Shown: positions 27,252 through 36,393 of the stretch, piece after piece
How the letters are laid out: the number at the start of each line of letters is the position of its first letter
Numbering within the stretch: position 1 is the first letter of the stretch
Origin: Brevibacillus gelatini
GTDB taxonomy: Bacteria; Bacillota; Bacilli; Brevibacillales; Brevibacillaceae
DNA length: 64,000 bases
NCBI RefSeq assembly: GCF_003710935.1
Contig: NZ_RHHS01000039.1
Coordinates: 1-64,000, forward strand
Reading direction: 5' to 3'
The notes under the pieces: model-generated
The model's database searches: none
What the model saw: the letters and a program-made list of their open reading frames with translations, nothing else
Told to the model about the DNA's origin: nothing
Position numbers and translations under genes: made by a program

Positions 27252-27268
27252 TTAATACCAGGTACCAA
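27252..27268 (-). promoter_or_regulatory. FapR operator
   Basis: A 17-base palindrome reading TTGGTACCTGGTATTAA on the minus strand, close to the known FapR consensus (a TTAGTACC-type half-site repeated inversely). It begins three bases after the -10 box and covers the expected transcription start. Confidence 0.85.
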
Positions 27269-27271
27269 AAC

Positions 27272-27300
27272 AGTATAAGGGAGAACATCGGCAATTACAA
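27272..27300 (-). promoter_or_regulatory. Sigma-A-type promoter of the fapR-plsX-fab operon
   Basis: Minus strand -35 TTGTAA (27295-27300), exactly 17 bases, -10 TATACT (27272-27277). The FapR operator follows directly. Confidence 0.8.
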
Positions 27301-27493
27301 GTAAAGTTCTTGAAAATGTGTCTCTCACCCGCGGTACACCTCTCTGCCCTCCTTGTGGAAAAGGATTTTCGGACAGCAGGACGTCTTTGCCCTTGCAAGC
27401 AAAAAAGAGAAGACTCTTCCCGCAAGAAGAACCTTCCCTGATAAATCCACCTGCTGTCACGCGGGGCTCCCCTTCACGCCAGCCAGGTGAAAT

Positions 27494-28282
27494 CTATCCC
27501 TTTTTTGAAAAATCGTCGTCCGCTTCGCCTGCTACGATGACTTCCACTTCGCTTTTTTCCAGCGCCTCTGCCATTTCCGGCCCCGGCTCGCGGTCCGTCA
27601 CGAGCATGTCGATCCGCTCCAGGCCGGCTACGCGGTACAGCATGCTTTTGCCGAACTTGGAGTGGTCGGCGAGAACGATTACCTGATCGGCCCGCCTAAT
27701 CATTTCCCGGATGAGATAGCCTTCCTCCTCATTCGTCGAGACCAGGCCGCTCGTCGTCAATCCGCACGCGCCCACCAGCAGCTTGTCGACGTGGTAATCG
27801 GCAAGGCTGGCAACGGTGCGGCTGCCGTGCACACACTGGTTTTGCGGGTTCACGTCCCCGCCGAGCAGCTTCACGAGCACGCCTTCCTTGCGCGCCACAC
27901 TGGCCGCTGTCGCGATCGAATTCGTGATGATGACATGGTCTTTCGTCTGCAGCGATTCTACCGCCAATTGCACAGTCGTCGACGCATCGAGCAGCAAATA
28001 ATCGCCGTCTTTTATCAGCCGGGCTGCTGCCTGGGCAATCCGGTGCTTGCCCGACAGGTCGAGCTGCATCCGCTCCTGATGGGAATAGCTTTTTTTGCTC
28101 AAACGGGGCAAAATCGCTCCGCCGCGTGTTCGCAAAATCTCGCCCTGCTCCTCCAGCTTGACGATGTCGCGCCTCGCTGTGTCGCGGGAGACAGAAAACT
28201 TTTCCATCACTTCCTGCACACTGATGCGCTGATGCTGCTGCAAATACTGCAAGATCGCGGCCAGCCGTTCCTCTTGGTACAT
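27494..28282 (-). CDS. DeoR-family transcriptional regulator
   Basis: 262 residues. The N-terminal DeoR helix-turn-helix reads MYQEERLAAILQYLQQHQRI followed by SVSRDTARRDIVKLEEQGEI. The C-terminal DeoR ligand domain has LLDASTTVQLAVESL, IITNSIATA and VGACGLTTSGLVS. Such proteins usually bind a sugar phosphate and repress a neighbouring sugar-use operon. No sugar genes are adjacent here: fapR lies downstream and rpmF upstream. The target is therefore unknown. The gap 27301-27493 holds no other gene. Confidence 0.92.
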   Translation of the reverse strand: MYQEERLAAILQYLQQHQRISVQEVMEKFSVSRDTARRDIVKLEEQGEILRTRGGAILPRLSKKSYSHQERMQLDLSGKHRIAQAAARLIKDGDYLLLDASTTVQLAVESLQTKDHVIITNSIATAASVARKEGVLVKLLGGDVNPQNQCVHGSRTVASLADYHVDKLLVGACGLTTSGLVSTNEEEGYLIREMIRRADQVIVLADHSKFGKSMLYRVAGLERIDMLVTDREPGPEMAEALEKSEVEVIVAGEADDDFSKKG

Positions 28283-28388
28283 CGCGATGTCACTCCATCC
28301 TTGCCTTTCCCCTTCATTTTAAGGCATTTGCGCATTTTAAGCAATATATCCAAACGTTAATAAGTAATATTAAGCTAAATGAGCGCAC

Positions 28389-28414
28389 AAAAAAAGCAAG
28401 GTGATTGCTCACCT
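28389..28414 (-). terminator. Terminator after rpmF
   Basis: On the minus strand AGGTGA pairs with TCACCT around GCAA, followed by TGCTTTTTTT. Confidence 0.8.
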
Positions 28415-28434
28415 CACTTTTTACGCAGCAAAGC

Positions 28435-28605
28435 TTACTTTGCCACTTTCACACCTTTGTAGTGACCGCAGCTTGGGCAAACACGATGCGCAAGTTTGTA
28501 TTCGTTGCAATTATCGCATTTGATCATGCCTGGAATCTCTAATTTGAAGTGCGTACGACGCATTCTTTTACGGGTTTTGGAAGTTCTCCGTTGAGGTACT
28601 GCCAT
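28435..28605 (-). CDS. rpmF: Large-subunit ribosomal protein L32
   Basis: 56 residues, start [17 protein letters not shown]. It is the zinc-binding form: CDNC and CPSC form a four-cysteine ribbon. In Bacilli zinc-containing and zinc-free variants can coexist under Zur control; only this one is seen here. GGAGGTGTAAGGAAG before the ATG at 28605 fixes the start. It is co-transcribed with the upstream yceD gene, the classical arrangement. Confidence 0.98.
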   Translation of the reverse strand: MAVPQRRTSKTRKRMRRTHFKLEIPGMIKCDNCNEYKLAHRVCPSCGHYKGVKVAK

Positions 28606-28742
28606 CTTCCTTACACCTCCTTCAACTGACAAATGCTAAGATGCTCTATTGGGTGGATAGTATAGGCAAAATGCTATGCCATCCTTCAAAAATGAGACGC
28701 TGCATCCGAAGATCGGCGCCTCACCTTGAAAACGATAGAATA

Positions 28743-29261
28743 CTACTTGCTGTCCTTGAAAAAGTCAGCCAACCCGGCCAAACGCGGGTCGATCCGCTCA
28801 TTCTTGCAGCTGCATGCCGTTTCATTGCGGTTCACGCCGCATGTCGGGCACAACCCTTTGCAGTCCTCCTCGCACAGCGGGAAGGTCGGCATCGCAAGCA
28901 AAAAGTCCTCTTGCAACAGAGCGGTCAGCTCGATTTCGTCACCTTCGAGCGGAATAATATCGCTGTCTTCATCCTCACCCAACACCGGATCATCGGCTGA
29001 TGCAAAGGTTTCGGAGAAGTCGACTGCTGCATGATGGGTAAAAGGCTTCAGACACCGGGCGCAGACAAAATCGACGTCGGCTCTCATGCTGCCTTTTACA
29101 TAGTAGAGATTGCCGAGCTGTACAGCCTCGCCCTCTGCATTCACAGGAGTGATCCCGCGAATTTCCTGATGGCGGTTTTTCAGTTCCGCTGCATCGAGCG
29201 TCAACTGAAACGGCAATGGCTCGCCTTTTCGGTGTTCCAACTCTGCCAATTTAATGTTCAT
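28743..29261 (-). CDS. ylbN: YceD/DUF177 family protein (YlbN)
   Basis: 172 residues. Two cysteine pairs are visible: CARC in the middle and a C-terminal cluster CEEDCKGLCPTCGVNRNETA then CSC, the typical DUF177 metal-binding-like pattern, ending DPRLAGLADFFKDSK. Members are encoded next to rpmF almost everywhere; in plants and E. coli they are implicated in 23S rRNA accumulation. The start has GAGGTG at proper spacing. A consensus promoter lies just upstream. Confidence 0.93.
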   Translation of the reverse strand: MNIKLAELEHRKGEPLPFQLTLDAAELKNRHQEIRGITPVNAEGEAVQLGNLYYVKGSMRADVDFVCARCLKPFTHHAAVDFSETFASADDPVLGEDEDSDIIPLEGDEIELTALLQEDFLLAMPTFPLCEEDCKGLCPTCGVNRNETACSCKNERIDPRLAGLADFFKDSK

Positions 29262-29290
29262 AGCACTTCACCTCATGCACAACAAGGATG

Positions 29291-29319
29291 ATTATAGCCC
29301 GTGCAAAAAGCTTTGTCAA
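29291..29319 (-). promoter_or_regulatory. Consensus sigma-A promoter for ylbN-rpmF
   Basis: Minus strand TTGACA (29314-29319), exactly 17 bases, TATAAT (29291-29296). This is a perfect match to the housekeeping consensus and suggests strong growth-phase expression. Confidence 0.88.
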
Positions 29320-29345
29320 CCATTTTTCCTTGACAGCTTGTTTGC

Positions 29346-30413
29346 TCAGGAAGTTTTCGGCTTTCGTCCATCCAGATACGCAATCGCATCCGCCACATTT
29401 TTGACGGGAACGATCTGCATGGAGGTACCGATCCGTTTGGCGGCCGCCAGGGCTTCCTGATAATTGGAGGTTGCATCAGGCGTATCCTGAGGCGCAAAGA
29501 AAATCTCTGCCCCCGCCTTGTCGGCTGCGATGACCTTGTGACTGATCCCGCCGATTCGGCCTACAGTCCCATCCAATGAAATCGTGCCTGTACCGGCTAT
29601 TTTGTAGCCTTTTGTCAAATCCTTCGTCGTATCGAGCTGATCCAGGATCTCCAGCGTCATCATCAGTCCGGCAGACGGGCCGCCGATGCCCTGCGACGCG
29701 ATGGTTACTTTTTTCGGAATCACGATCTGCTGCTTGTTGTCAGGGCGCACCCCGATCCCGACAGATTTTGACTCCGGCAGTGGTACCAAGGTTATCACCG
29801 TTTTGGCTTCTTGTCCATCTCTCGTGTATGTAATCTCCACCTGATCGCCAGCCTTTTTGCCGGAGAGAACCTGCAGCAAGCCTTTGGCTTCGGCGGTGCG
29901 AACCCCGTCGACTGCGGTAATGACGTCTCCGATTTTCAGCACTTTTTTGGCGGGCAGGCCGTCCAGCGTCCCCATCACCCAGACGCCTTCCTTCTCGACC
30001 TTCACCTCGTAGCCCGCCAGGCGAAACGCGACGGCTTCGGCGATTTTTTGCGAATTGTCCATTACAGCCTGCTCGCGGCGGACGAAATCGTCGTTGTCCT
30101 CGCCTTCGCTGACTACCAGCTGCTTTGGCATCAGTTCCGCGTCAGCGGCCAGGCTGGCGTAGATGTACCAGGCCAGGTTGGCCTCGCCCATGCGCACTGT
30201 GGTGAGCATGAACGAGCCTGTCTCGTCCTTTTTGCCGCCCTCCACGTCAATCATCGGCGCAAGTTCAATCGCCGAACCTGGTCGGGTCACATAGTAATTG
30301 GTCGGGATAAAAAAAGAAAGTCCAACCACCGCAAAGATCAAGCCAAAAATCCAGCTAAAGCCTCGGTTTCCACTTGATCTGCTTCTTCGTCCATTCAGCT
30401 GTTCTTCGCTCAT
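29346..30413 (-). CDS. ylbL: YlbL/SepM-type membrane-anchored PDZ-Lon protease
   Basis: 355 residues. One N-terminal membrane segment (WIFGLIFAVVGLSFFIPTNY) is followed by a PDZ domain around residues 130-210 (GTLDGLPAKKVLKIGDVITA). A Lon-type S16 protease domain follows with catalytic serine in GIGGPSAGLMMTLEIL and lysine in AADKAGAEIFFAP. Homologues process the competence peptide in streptococci (SepM) and cooperate with CtpA in clearing the DNA-damage inhibitor YneA in B. subtilis. The start overlaps the stop of the patatin gene by four bases. Confidence 0.93.
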   Translation of the reverse strand: MSEEQLNGRRSRSSGNRGFSWIFGLIFAVVGLSFFIPTNYYVTRPGSAIELAPMIDVEGGKKDETGSFMLTTVRMGEANLAWYIYASLAADAELMPKQLVVSEGEDNDDFVRREQAVMDNSQKIAEAVAFRLAGYEVKVEKEGVWVMGTLDGLPAKKVLKIGDVITAVDGVRTAEAKGLLQVLSGKKAGDQVEITYTRDGQEAKTVITLVPLPESKSVGIGVRPDNKQQIVIPKKVTIASQGIGGPSAGLMMTLEILDQLDTTKDLTKGYKIAGTGTISLDGTVGRIGGISHKVIAADKAGAEIFFAPQDTPDATSNYQEALAAAKRIGTSMQIVPVKNVADAIAYLDGRKPKTS

Positions 30414-31204
30414 CGGCTTTCCTCCCAGTTCGCAATCAGTTGCTGGATGCGCTCTGCCTGTGCTGCACCCTCGCGTTCGCCCAGCTCGATAATTTCCTCT
30501 ACGCCAGAGTAGGCGATACTGCTATAGTGTCCAACATCCGGGCGGATTACGATGTCAGCGGCGATGATCCGATGGCGCAGAATCTCTCTTTCCATGACAT
30601 CAATCGTCTGCGCGATGACATCAAAGATGCTTCCCACTTTCATCGGCGTATCTACCTGCGCGACGTCGACGGCAATGACGATGTCTGCTCCCATGTCTTT
30701 TAGCACCGTAACGGGAACCCGGTCAATGACTCCCCCGTCAACGAGCAGCCGTCCGTCTACCTTTTCCGGAACAAATATACCCGGAATGGAAATGCTCGCT
30801 CTGACCGCCTGATCGATCGGCCCCTCGCGAAAAACGACCCGCTCGCCCGATTCGATGTCCGTCGCCACAATCGCAAGGGGTTTGTTCAGCTCCTCGATCC
30901 GCTTGCCATGCGTGAGCAGCTTAATCAGCTGCTTGATTTTTTCACCCGCGACAAAACCCATACCGGGTACAGTCAGGTCAAGCCAGTGCTTGCGCTTGAG
31001 GTTTTGCGCAAGCTTTCCCATCATGTGCGGCTCGATCCCGTTCGCATACACCGCCGCGATCAGACTGCCCATACTGCTTCCTGCGAGCATGTCGATCTCA
31101 ACACCGTGCGCCTCCAACGCTTTCAGGACGCCAATGTGCGCAAATCCGCGGGCTCCGCCTGAGCCTAACGCCACTCCCACGACTGGCTTTCGCTTCGCCG
31201 TCAT
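30410..31204 (-). CDS. ylbK: Patatin-like phospholipase (YlbK/RssA type)
   Basis: 264 residues. It has the patatin Ser-Asp dyad: the oxyanion loop GSGGARGFAH, the nucleophile elbow MLAGSSMGSLI and the aspartate motif LLVDGGVIDRVP. It probably hydrolyses a lipid or lysophospholipid on the cytoplasmic side; the substrate is unknown. There is no signal peptide. AGGAGGTG precedes the ATG. It is translationally coupled to ylbL and divergent from ylbJ, as in B. subtilis. Confidence 0.93.
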   Translation of the reverse strand: MTAKRKPVVGVALGSGGARGFAHIGVLKALEAHGVEIDMLAGSSMGSLIAAVYANGIEPHMMGKLAQNLKRKHWLDLTVPGMGFVAGEKIKQLIKLLTHGKRIEELNKPLAIVATDIESGERVVFREGPIDQAVRASISIPGIFVPEKVDGRLLVDGGVIDRVPVTVLKDMGADIVIAVDVAQVDTPMKVGSIFDVIAQTIDVMEREILRHRIIAADIVIRPDVGHYSSIAYSGVEEIIELGEREGAAQAERIQQLIANWEESR

Positions 31205-31339
31205 GCAAACACCTCCTGTAACAGCCTATGTGTCCACTCCCGGTTCTTTTCACACTTGAAAGATACAAGCTCACGCATAGATCATCCTGCTGACACGTAG
31301 ACATGTACTATGATCTTTTCGTCGACACAGGAGGATTCC

Positions 31340-32572
31340 ATGTCACGCCACTCACCGATTTTCACCCTGTTGCTTGCGCTCTCGACAGTCGCGCTCGTCC
31401 TGACATTGGTGATGTATTCGCAAATTTCGTTTGAAGCCGCCGTCCGCGGACTCAAAATCTGGTGGGAAGTCGTCTTTCCCTCGACCCTTCCGTTTATTGT
31501 CCTCTCGGAAATTTTGATGGGGCTGGGTGTGGTTCACTTTGTCGGCGTGCTCCTCGAACCGTTGATGCGCCCCTTGTTCAATGTGCCCGGCACAGGCGGT
31601 TTTGTGCTCGCCATGGGCTTTTCGTCGGGCTATCCGGTAGCCGCCAAGCTGACGACCCGCTTGCGCCAGCAGGGGAACTTGTCGCAAGCGGAGGGAGAGC
31701 GGCTCGTATCGTTTACGACGACAGGCGATCCGCTGTTTGTGATGGGGGCGGTCGCCATCGGCTTTTTTCACAGCGAACAAATGGGGATTGTCCTGGCCGT
31801 GACCCATTATTTGTCGGCAGTCATCATGGGACTGGTTTATCGCTTCCACGCACCGTTTGCCGCCGTGTCTAAGCCATTGGAAAAAACGAACCTGCCACTG
31901 CCGCTCCGAGCGTTGCAAGCGATGCACCGGGCGCGTATCCGCGACGGTCGGCCGTTCGGCAAGCTGATGGGCGATGCCGTACAGTCCGCGCTGAACACGC
32001 TGTTCATGATCGGTGGCTTTATCATTGTGTTTTCCGTCTTGATCCAGTTGTTTACCGCGATTCACCTGACGCAGATGATTAGCACGCTGCTCGCCATCTT
32101 TCTCGGCCCGCTCGGGTTTCCGCCTGCCTTTTCCAAAGCGATCATCGCCGGGCTGTTTGAGGTTACGCTGGGCGCACAAGCCGCCAGTGTCGTGCCTGAC
32201 AGTGTTTCCATGGTCTGGAAGGCCGCGATTGCAAGCGCCGTCCTTTCCTGGGGGGGACTGAGCGTTCACGCACAGGTTGCGAGCATTCTCAGCGAAACCG
32301 ATATTCGCGTCGCGCCCTATTTTATCGCCCGTGCCCTGCACGCTTTTTTGGCGGCAATCCTGACCTTTTTCTTCTGGAATCCGCTGGTCCATGTCAGCAC
32401 CTGGTTTCTGGACAAAAGCGTCCCGGTCTTCGTTCCTACTCCATCCGGTATACCAGAAACGAGCTGGTGGGAAACGATCACGTTTTCCGGAGCACTTGCC
32501 GCAGGCGTAGCTGTCCTGCTCTTTGCCATCAGCCTGCTGGCCCGTTGTTTGCAAAGCGGCAAGACGAGATAA
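31340..32572 (+). CDS. ylbJ: Sporulation integral membrane protein YlbJ
   Basis: 410 residues with about eight to ten membrane segments of the nucleoside-transporter-like (Gate) fold: VFPSTLPFIVLSEILMGLG and GTGGFVLAMGFSSGYPVAAK. B. subtilis YlbJ is made in the mother cell under sigma-E and is needed for a stable spore cortex. The start at 31340 follows GGAGGATTCC; an earlier in-frame ATG lacks a site. It converges on coaD with only 15 bases between stops. Confidence 0.93.
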   Translation: MSRHSPIFTLLLALSTVALVLTLVMYSQISFEAAVRGLKIWWEVVFPSTLPFIVLSEILMGLGVVHFVGVLLEPLMRPLFNVPGTGGFVLAMGFSSGYPVAAKLTTRLRQQGNLSQAEGERLVSFTTTGDPLFVMGAVAIGFFHSEQMGIVLAVTHYLSAVIMGLVYRFHAPFAAVSKPLEKTNLPLPLRALQAMHRARIRDGRPFGKLMGDAVQSALNTLFMIGGFIIVFSVLIQLFTAIHLTQMISTLLAIFLGPLGFPPAFSKAIIAGLFEVTLGAQAASVVPDSVSMVWKAAIASAVLSWGGLSVHAQVASILSETDIRVAPYFIARALHAFLAAILTFFFWNPLVHVSTWFLDKSVPVFVPTPSGIPETSWWETITFSGALAAGVAVLLFAISLLARCLQSGKTR

Positions 32573-32587
32573 GCAGTGTCTTCGTGC

Positions 32588-33684
<1,097 letters not shown>

Positions 33685-33710
33685 AATGATTTCACCTGTT
33701 TATAAAGAAG

Positions 33711-33746
33711 TTATACGGTATAAAAGCTGATACCATACTATCACAA
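33711..33746 (-). promoter_or_regulatory. rsmD-coaD promoter with a palindrome over the -10 box
   Basis: Minus strand -35 TTGTGA (33741-33746), 17 bases, -10 TTATAC (33718-33723). A perfect 13-base palindrome, TTATAC-C-GTATAA on the minus strand, spans 33711-33723 and includes the -10 box, so a repressor site is possible. Confidence 0.5.
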
Positions 33747-33921
33747 CTGCCTACCCCCGTAAAATTGGCCAACTGGAAAATTTATGCCGCAGATGATGTA
33801 TATCCTGCACAAAGATTGGAAAACATGATGATAGCGACGCAACGGTGTCGCTGACAACCGCGGAGAAGACTTACGTTTCCCCATAAGCTCTTCCTCCGGT
33901 TTCTCCTCTCCCATAATTGAA

Positions 33922-34037
33922 AGGCAGTTCACTTTGGCGCACGGCGTGTCTGATAGGAGCATTCCGTGCCGGCGCTCCCCACGCGGGAGGAGTTGAACTG
34001 CTACCCCATCGTCAATTGACGAAGGGGTATTTTTTTT
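33922..34037 (+). ncRNA. Candidate structured RNA with intrinsic terminator
   Basis: No convincing gene lies between rsmD and 34089. The plus strand reads as a folded RNA: closing helix GCAGTTCA (33924-33931) with TGAACTGC (33994-34001), an inner helix GCACGG (33939-33944) with CCGTGC (33964-33969), and a hairpin CTCCC/GGGAG (33975-33989). A strong terminator follows. CATAAT at 33912-33917 could be a -10 box that starts the RNA at the closing helix. It matches no riboswitch class I recognise. Confidence 0.45.
34002..34037 (+). terminator. Strong terminator of the candidate RNA
   Basis: TACCCC-TCGTC pairs with GACGA-GGGGTA across one mismatch, loop AATT, followed by eight T residues. Confidence 0.85.
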
Positions 34038-34088
34038 GCCCGCATGGGGAACAAGATACTTGCACCGATCTTACGAGGGGGAATCGAC

Positions 34089-34232
34089 ATGGCAGAAAAA
34101 CAACCGTCCGCACAAAAGCTGAAAGCATCCAAGGCCCAATCCATTGCCGACCGCACCGGAGTGGGTGTCGAACAAGCGCGGGAGATGCAGTCGCGCGCGG
34201 ACCAGTCGGACATTGTCAAACACGGACAGTAA
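34089..34232 (+). CDS. Small hydrophilic protein, 47 residues
   Basis: MAEKQPSAQKLKASKAQSIA and onward; a charged, glutamine- and alanine-rich protein with no hydrophobic segment. GAGGGGGAATCGAC gives a very good ribosome site, and a terminator follows 25 bases after the stop, so a genuine gene is likely. I do not recognise the family. Size and composition recall small spore or stress proteins, but no SASP signature is present. It sits between the candidate RNA and ku. Confidence 0.6.
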   Translation: MAEKQPSAQKLKASKAQSIADRTGVGVEQAREMQSRADQSDIVKHGQ

Positions 34233-34257
34233 TGAGAAAGCAGCTTGACGCTTGCCA

Positions 34258-34289
34258 AGCCAGTCGCCAGAACTTGCGGCTGGCTTTTT
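34258..34289 (+). terminator. Terminator after the 47-residue gene
   Basis: AGCCAG pairs with CTGGCT, with an inner CGC/GCG extension, followed by five T residues. Confidence 0.75.
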
Positions 34290-34431
34290 CCATGCCAGAT
34301 TGAATGTCAATGTTTGCCCGCCTGCTTTTTCCTTGCGCCATCCTGCAGCCGGCTGCAAACAATAAACTAAACAGACTGGAGTCAAGTCATTATCGCCAAA
34401 CGCCAAATTCGGTCCGTACTGGAGGAATCAT

Positions 34432-35400
34432 ATGCATACCGTCTGGAAAGGCTCAATCAGCTTCGGCCTGGTCAATATCCCCGTCCGCATGTTTACGGCC
34501 ACGGAAGAGCGGGACATTCGCTTTCGCCAACTGCACAAGGAATGCAACACCCCGATCAAATATTCCAAAATGTGTCCGCATTGCCAGCGGGAAGTGGAAA
34601 CAAGCGAAATCGTGCGCGGGTACGAGTACGAGAAGGGGCATTTTGTCATCATCGAGGACGAAGATTTGGAGGCGATCACGCCCGAGACGCGCCGCGCCAT
34701 TGAAATTCTCGACTTCGTGGACTTGTCGGAGATCGACCCGGTTTATTTTGACAAAAGCTACTTCCTGTCTCCGCAGGAAACGGGGGAAAAGGCGTATGCG
34801 CTGCTTCGCGCCGCCATGGAGCAGACCGGAAAAATCGCCGTTGCCCAGGTGACAATGCGCAATCGGCAAAGTCTCGCCGTCATCCGGCTGCACGAGCATT
34901 GCATCATGCTGGAAACGATTTTCTACCCGGACGAGGTGCGCCCTGTCCATCAGGTGCCCGCTTTGCCGGATGCTTCTGTCCCGCTCGCAGAAAACGAGCT
35001 GAAAATGGCCACCGAGTTGATCGCGAATATGACTGTCCCGTTCGATCCTGCCAAATACACCGACCAATACCGCGTCGATCTGCAGGAAATGATCGAGAAA
35101 AAGCTGGAGGGTCAGGAGATTGCTACCGCTCCGACGATTGCGCGCACGAATGTGATCGATCTGATGCAAGCCCTGAAGGAAAGCCTGGCTTCTACTGCAG
35201 GCCAAACGAGCAGCCCCGTAAAGCTGGAGCCAGAGCCAACCCCGGCAACCACGCAGCCGAAAGCAGGGCGCAAACGGGCCGCTGCTGCAAAGAAAACGGA
35301 CAAGGCAACGTCACCAGACAAAGAAGCGGCGGGGAAAGCGGGGCCTGGGCCGACTTCGACGACGAAAACGCTGCGTCGCAAAAAAGTTACTTCTGTGTAG
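34432..35400 (+). CDS. ku: Non-homologous end-joining protein Ku
   Basis: 322 residues. The Ku core begins MHTVWKGSISFGLVNIPVRM and includes the zinc-like CPHC region, then EDLEAITPETRRAIEILDFV. The C-terminal 60 residues are Lys-, Ala- and Thr-rich (KAGRKRAAAAKKTDKATS), a DNA-binding tail common in bacterial Ku. Ku homodimers thread onto broken DNA ends and recruit LigD. GGAGGAATCAT lies before the ATG. Ligase and polymerase partners are encoded separately at 40559 and 46019. In B. subtilis ku and ligD are forespore-expressed; I could not find a clear sigma-G box here. Confidence 0.97.
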   Translation: MHTVWKGSISFGLVNIPVRMFTATEERDIRFRQLHKECNTPIKYSKMCPHCQREVETSEIVRGYEYEKGHFVIIEDEDLEAITPETRRAIEILDFVDLSEIDPVYFDKSYFLSPQETGEKAYALLRAAMEQTGKIAVAQVTMRNRQSLAVIRLHEHCIMLETIFYPDEVRPVHQVPALPDASVPLAENELKMATELIANMTVPFDPAKYTDQYRVDLQEMIEKKLEGQEIATAPTIARTNVIDLMQALKESLASTAGQTSSPVKLEPEPTPATTQPKAGRKRAAAAKKTDKATSPDKEAAGKAGPGPTSTTKTLRRKKVTSV

Positions 35401-35536
35401 TAGCGTTGGAATAGTTTGCCGTGCCGTGCGGGAGTCGAGTCATAGGCGGAGCTTTTGCTGGCTTTTCGTTGTCGGAGAAGGTTTGCTTGCGTTCACTGCT
35501 TCTATCCCGATACCTGGTGCAAACAGTCTATGTCAC

Positions 35537-35579
35537 AAAAAACGGGTCAATCATGGTGAACACCGACCATAATTGACCC
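35537..35579 (-). terminator. Terminator downstream of the toxin-immunity remnant
   Basis: On the minus strand GGGTCAAT-ATGGT pairs with ACCAT-ATTGACCC across one mismatch, then GTTTTTT follows. It may also terminate ku on the plus strand, although only TTTC follows there. The interval 35401-35536 holds nothing else I can support. Confidence 0.75.
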
Positions 35580-35593
35580 TTTCATCGTTAAAG

Positions 35594-35981
35594 TTAGTTT
35601 TTTGGGTTTTTATAACACCAGTCTGCATCATACGGTAACGATTTTAATTTTTGCATATCTTCCCAACTGTAGACCCAATCATAATCTGCGACCCAAAAGT
35701 AATCGTTGGGGTTTAGCTTGAGATATTCGTAAATAAAACGGAAAATTACTTCCTCTGCTCCATAAACTTCTTCAATCGTCCCGATAATACTAACGGGCCA
35801 TCTACAATATTTCCATCTTGGTTCCGCATTTCGAATATAACCGACCAACATGGATAGCGATTACTATTATTGCTGATATTTACTAATGTAAATTTAAAAG
35901 TATTAGATGGGGTCTGGGAAACATACTCGAGCGCTATTTTTTTGACATCTTCTTCAGTGACTTTTTTCTGTAATCACACAT
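35594..35981 (-). pseudogene. Decayed immunity-like gene (two frame breaks)
   Basis: A good ribosome site (GGAGGAATTCGATAA) inside the end of the upstream toxin frame leads to ATG at 35981 (MCDYRKK). Continuous protein-like sequence needs two frame corrections: in the T6 run at 35962-35967 (plus strand) and in the G3 run at 35795-35797. The restored protein of about 128 residues runs VTEEDVKKIALEYVSQTP, then YPCWSVIFEMRNQDGNIVDG, then IGTIEEVYGAEEVIFRF and ends WCYKNPKN. Acidic, tryptophan-rich and directly behind a toxin C-terminus, it looks like a polymorphic-toxin immunity protein. The exact family is not identified. Confidence 0.55.
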
Positions 35982-36345
35982 TTATCGAATTCCTCCGAAA
36001 TTATCAATATACCAGTTTGCATGCCCTCGCTCAGCTTCATTTAACATATCTCCAACCTTGCCTCCATTGGGTTTAATCTTTTTCGCATTCTCTGTCAAAA
36101 TTCCTGTCGCTTTCCCAACTGATTTTTGCAGCTTCTGAAAACCTTTACTTCTCCCCATCGTTGCCACATTAAGGAAGATCCCTCCTGCTGCAAATACATC
36201 CTCCTTGGTTAACTTGCCATCCAGCAGGATCGCTACATCCTCTTTCAGCGGTTCCACATAACCTTCTTTATACAAACTGTTTGACACCCTTCGGCAGTTC
36301 CTTCGCCGCTTTGTGCATTTCTCCCGGCAACTCGCGCTTTAATTT
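35982..36345 (-). pseudogene. C-terminal remnant of a polymorphic toxin
   Basis: Reads LKRELPGEMHKAAKELPKGV, then after a one-base frame break at 36274-36276 continues LYKEGYVEPLKEDVAILLDG, KGFQKLQKSVGKATGILTEN and GHANWYIDNFGGIR followed by TAA. The pattern of a small helical linker (pre-toxin-like AAGGIFLNVATMGRSKG) and a short charged C-terminal domain suits the tail of a secreted polymorphic toxin. The N-terminal export and linker regions are missing: a stop at 36346-36348 and the terminator of the adjacent transporter gene abut it. The toxin activity cannot be assigned. Confidence 0.5.
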
Positions 36346-36355
36346 TTATATGCAC

Positions 36356-36383
36356 AAAAAAACCTGCCCCAGCTGCGGACAGG
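36356..36383 (-). terminator. Terminator of the CDF transporter gene
   Basis: On the minus strand CCTG-CC pairs with GG-CAGG across one mismatch, followed by seven T residues, 11 bases after the stop. Confidence 0.75.
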
Positions 36384-36393
36384 CTTTTGCTTA

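Noticed and set aside
33741-33884. A 47-residue minus-strand frame (MGKRKSSPRL...) after GGAGG
   Set aside because: Despite the ribosome-like site, the product lacks a coherent pattern and overlaps the -35 of the rsmD promoter.
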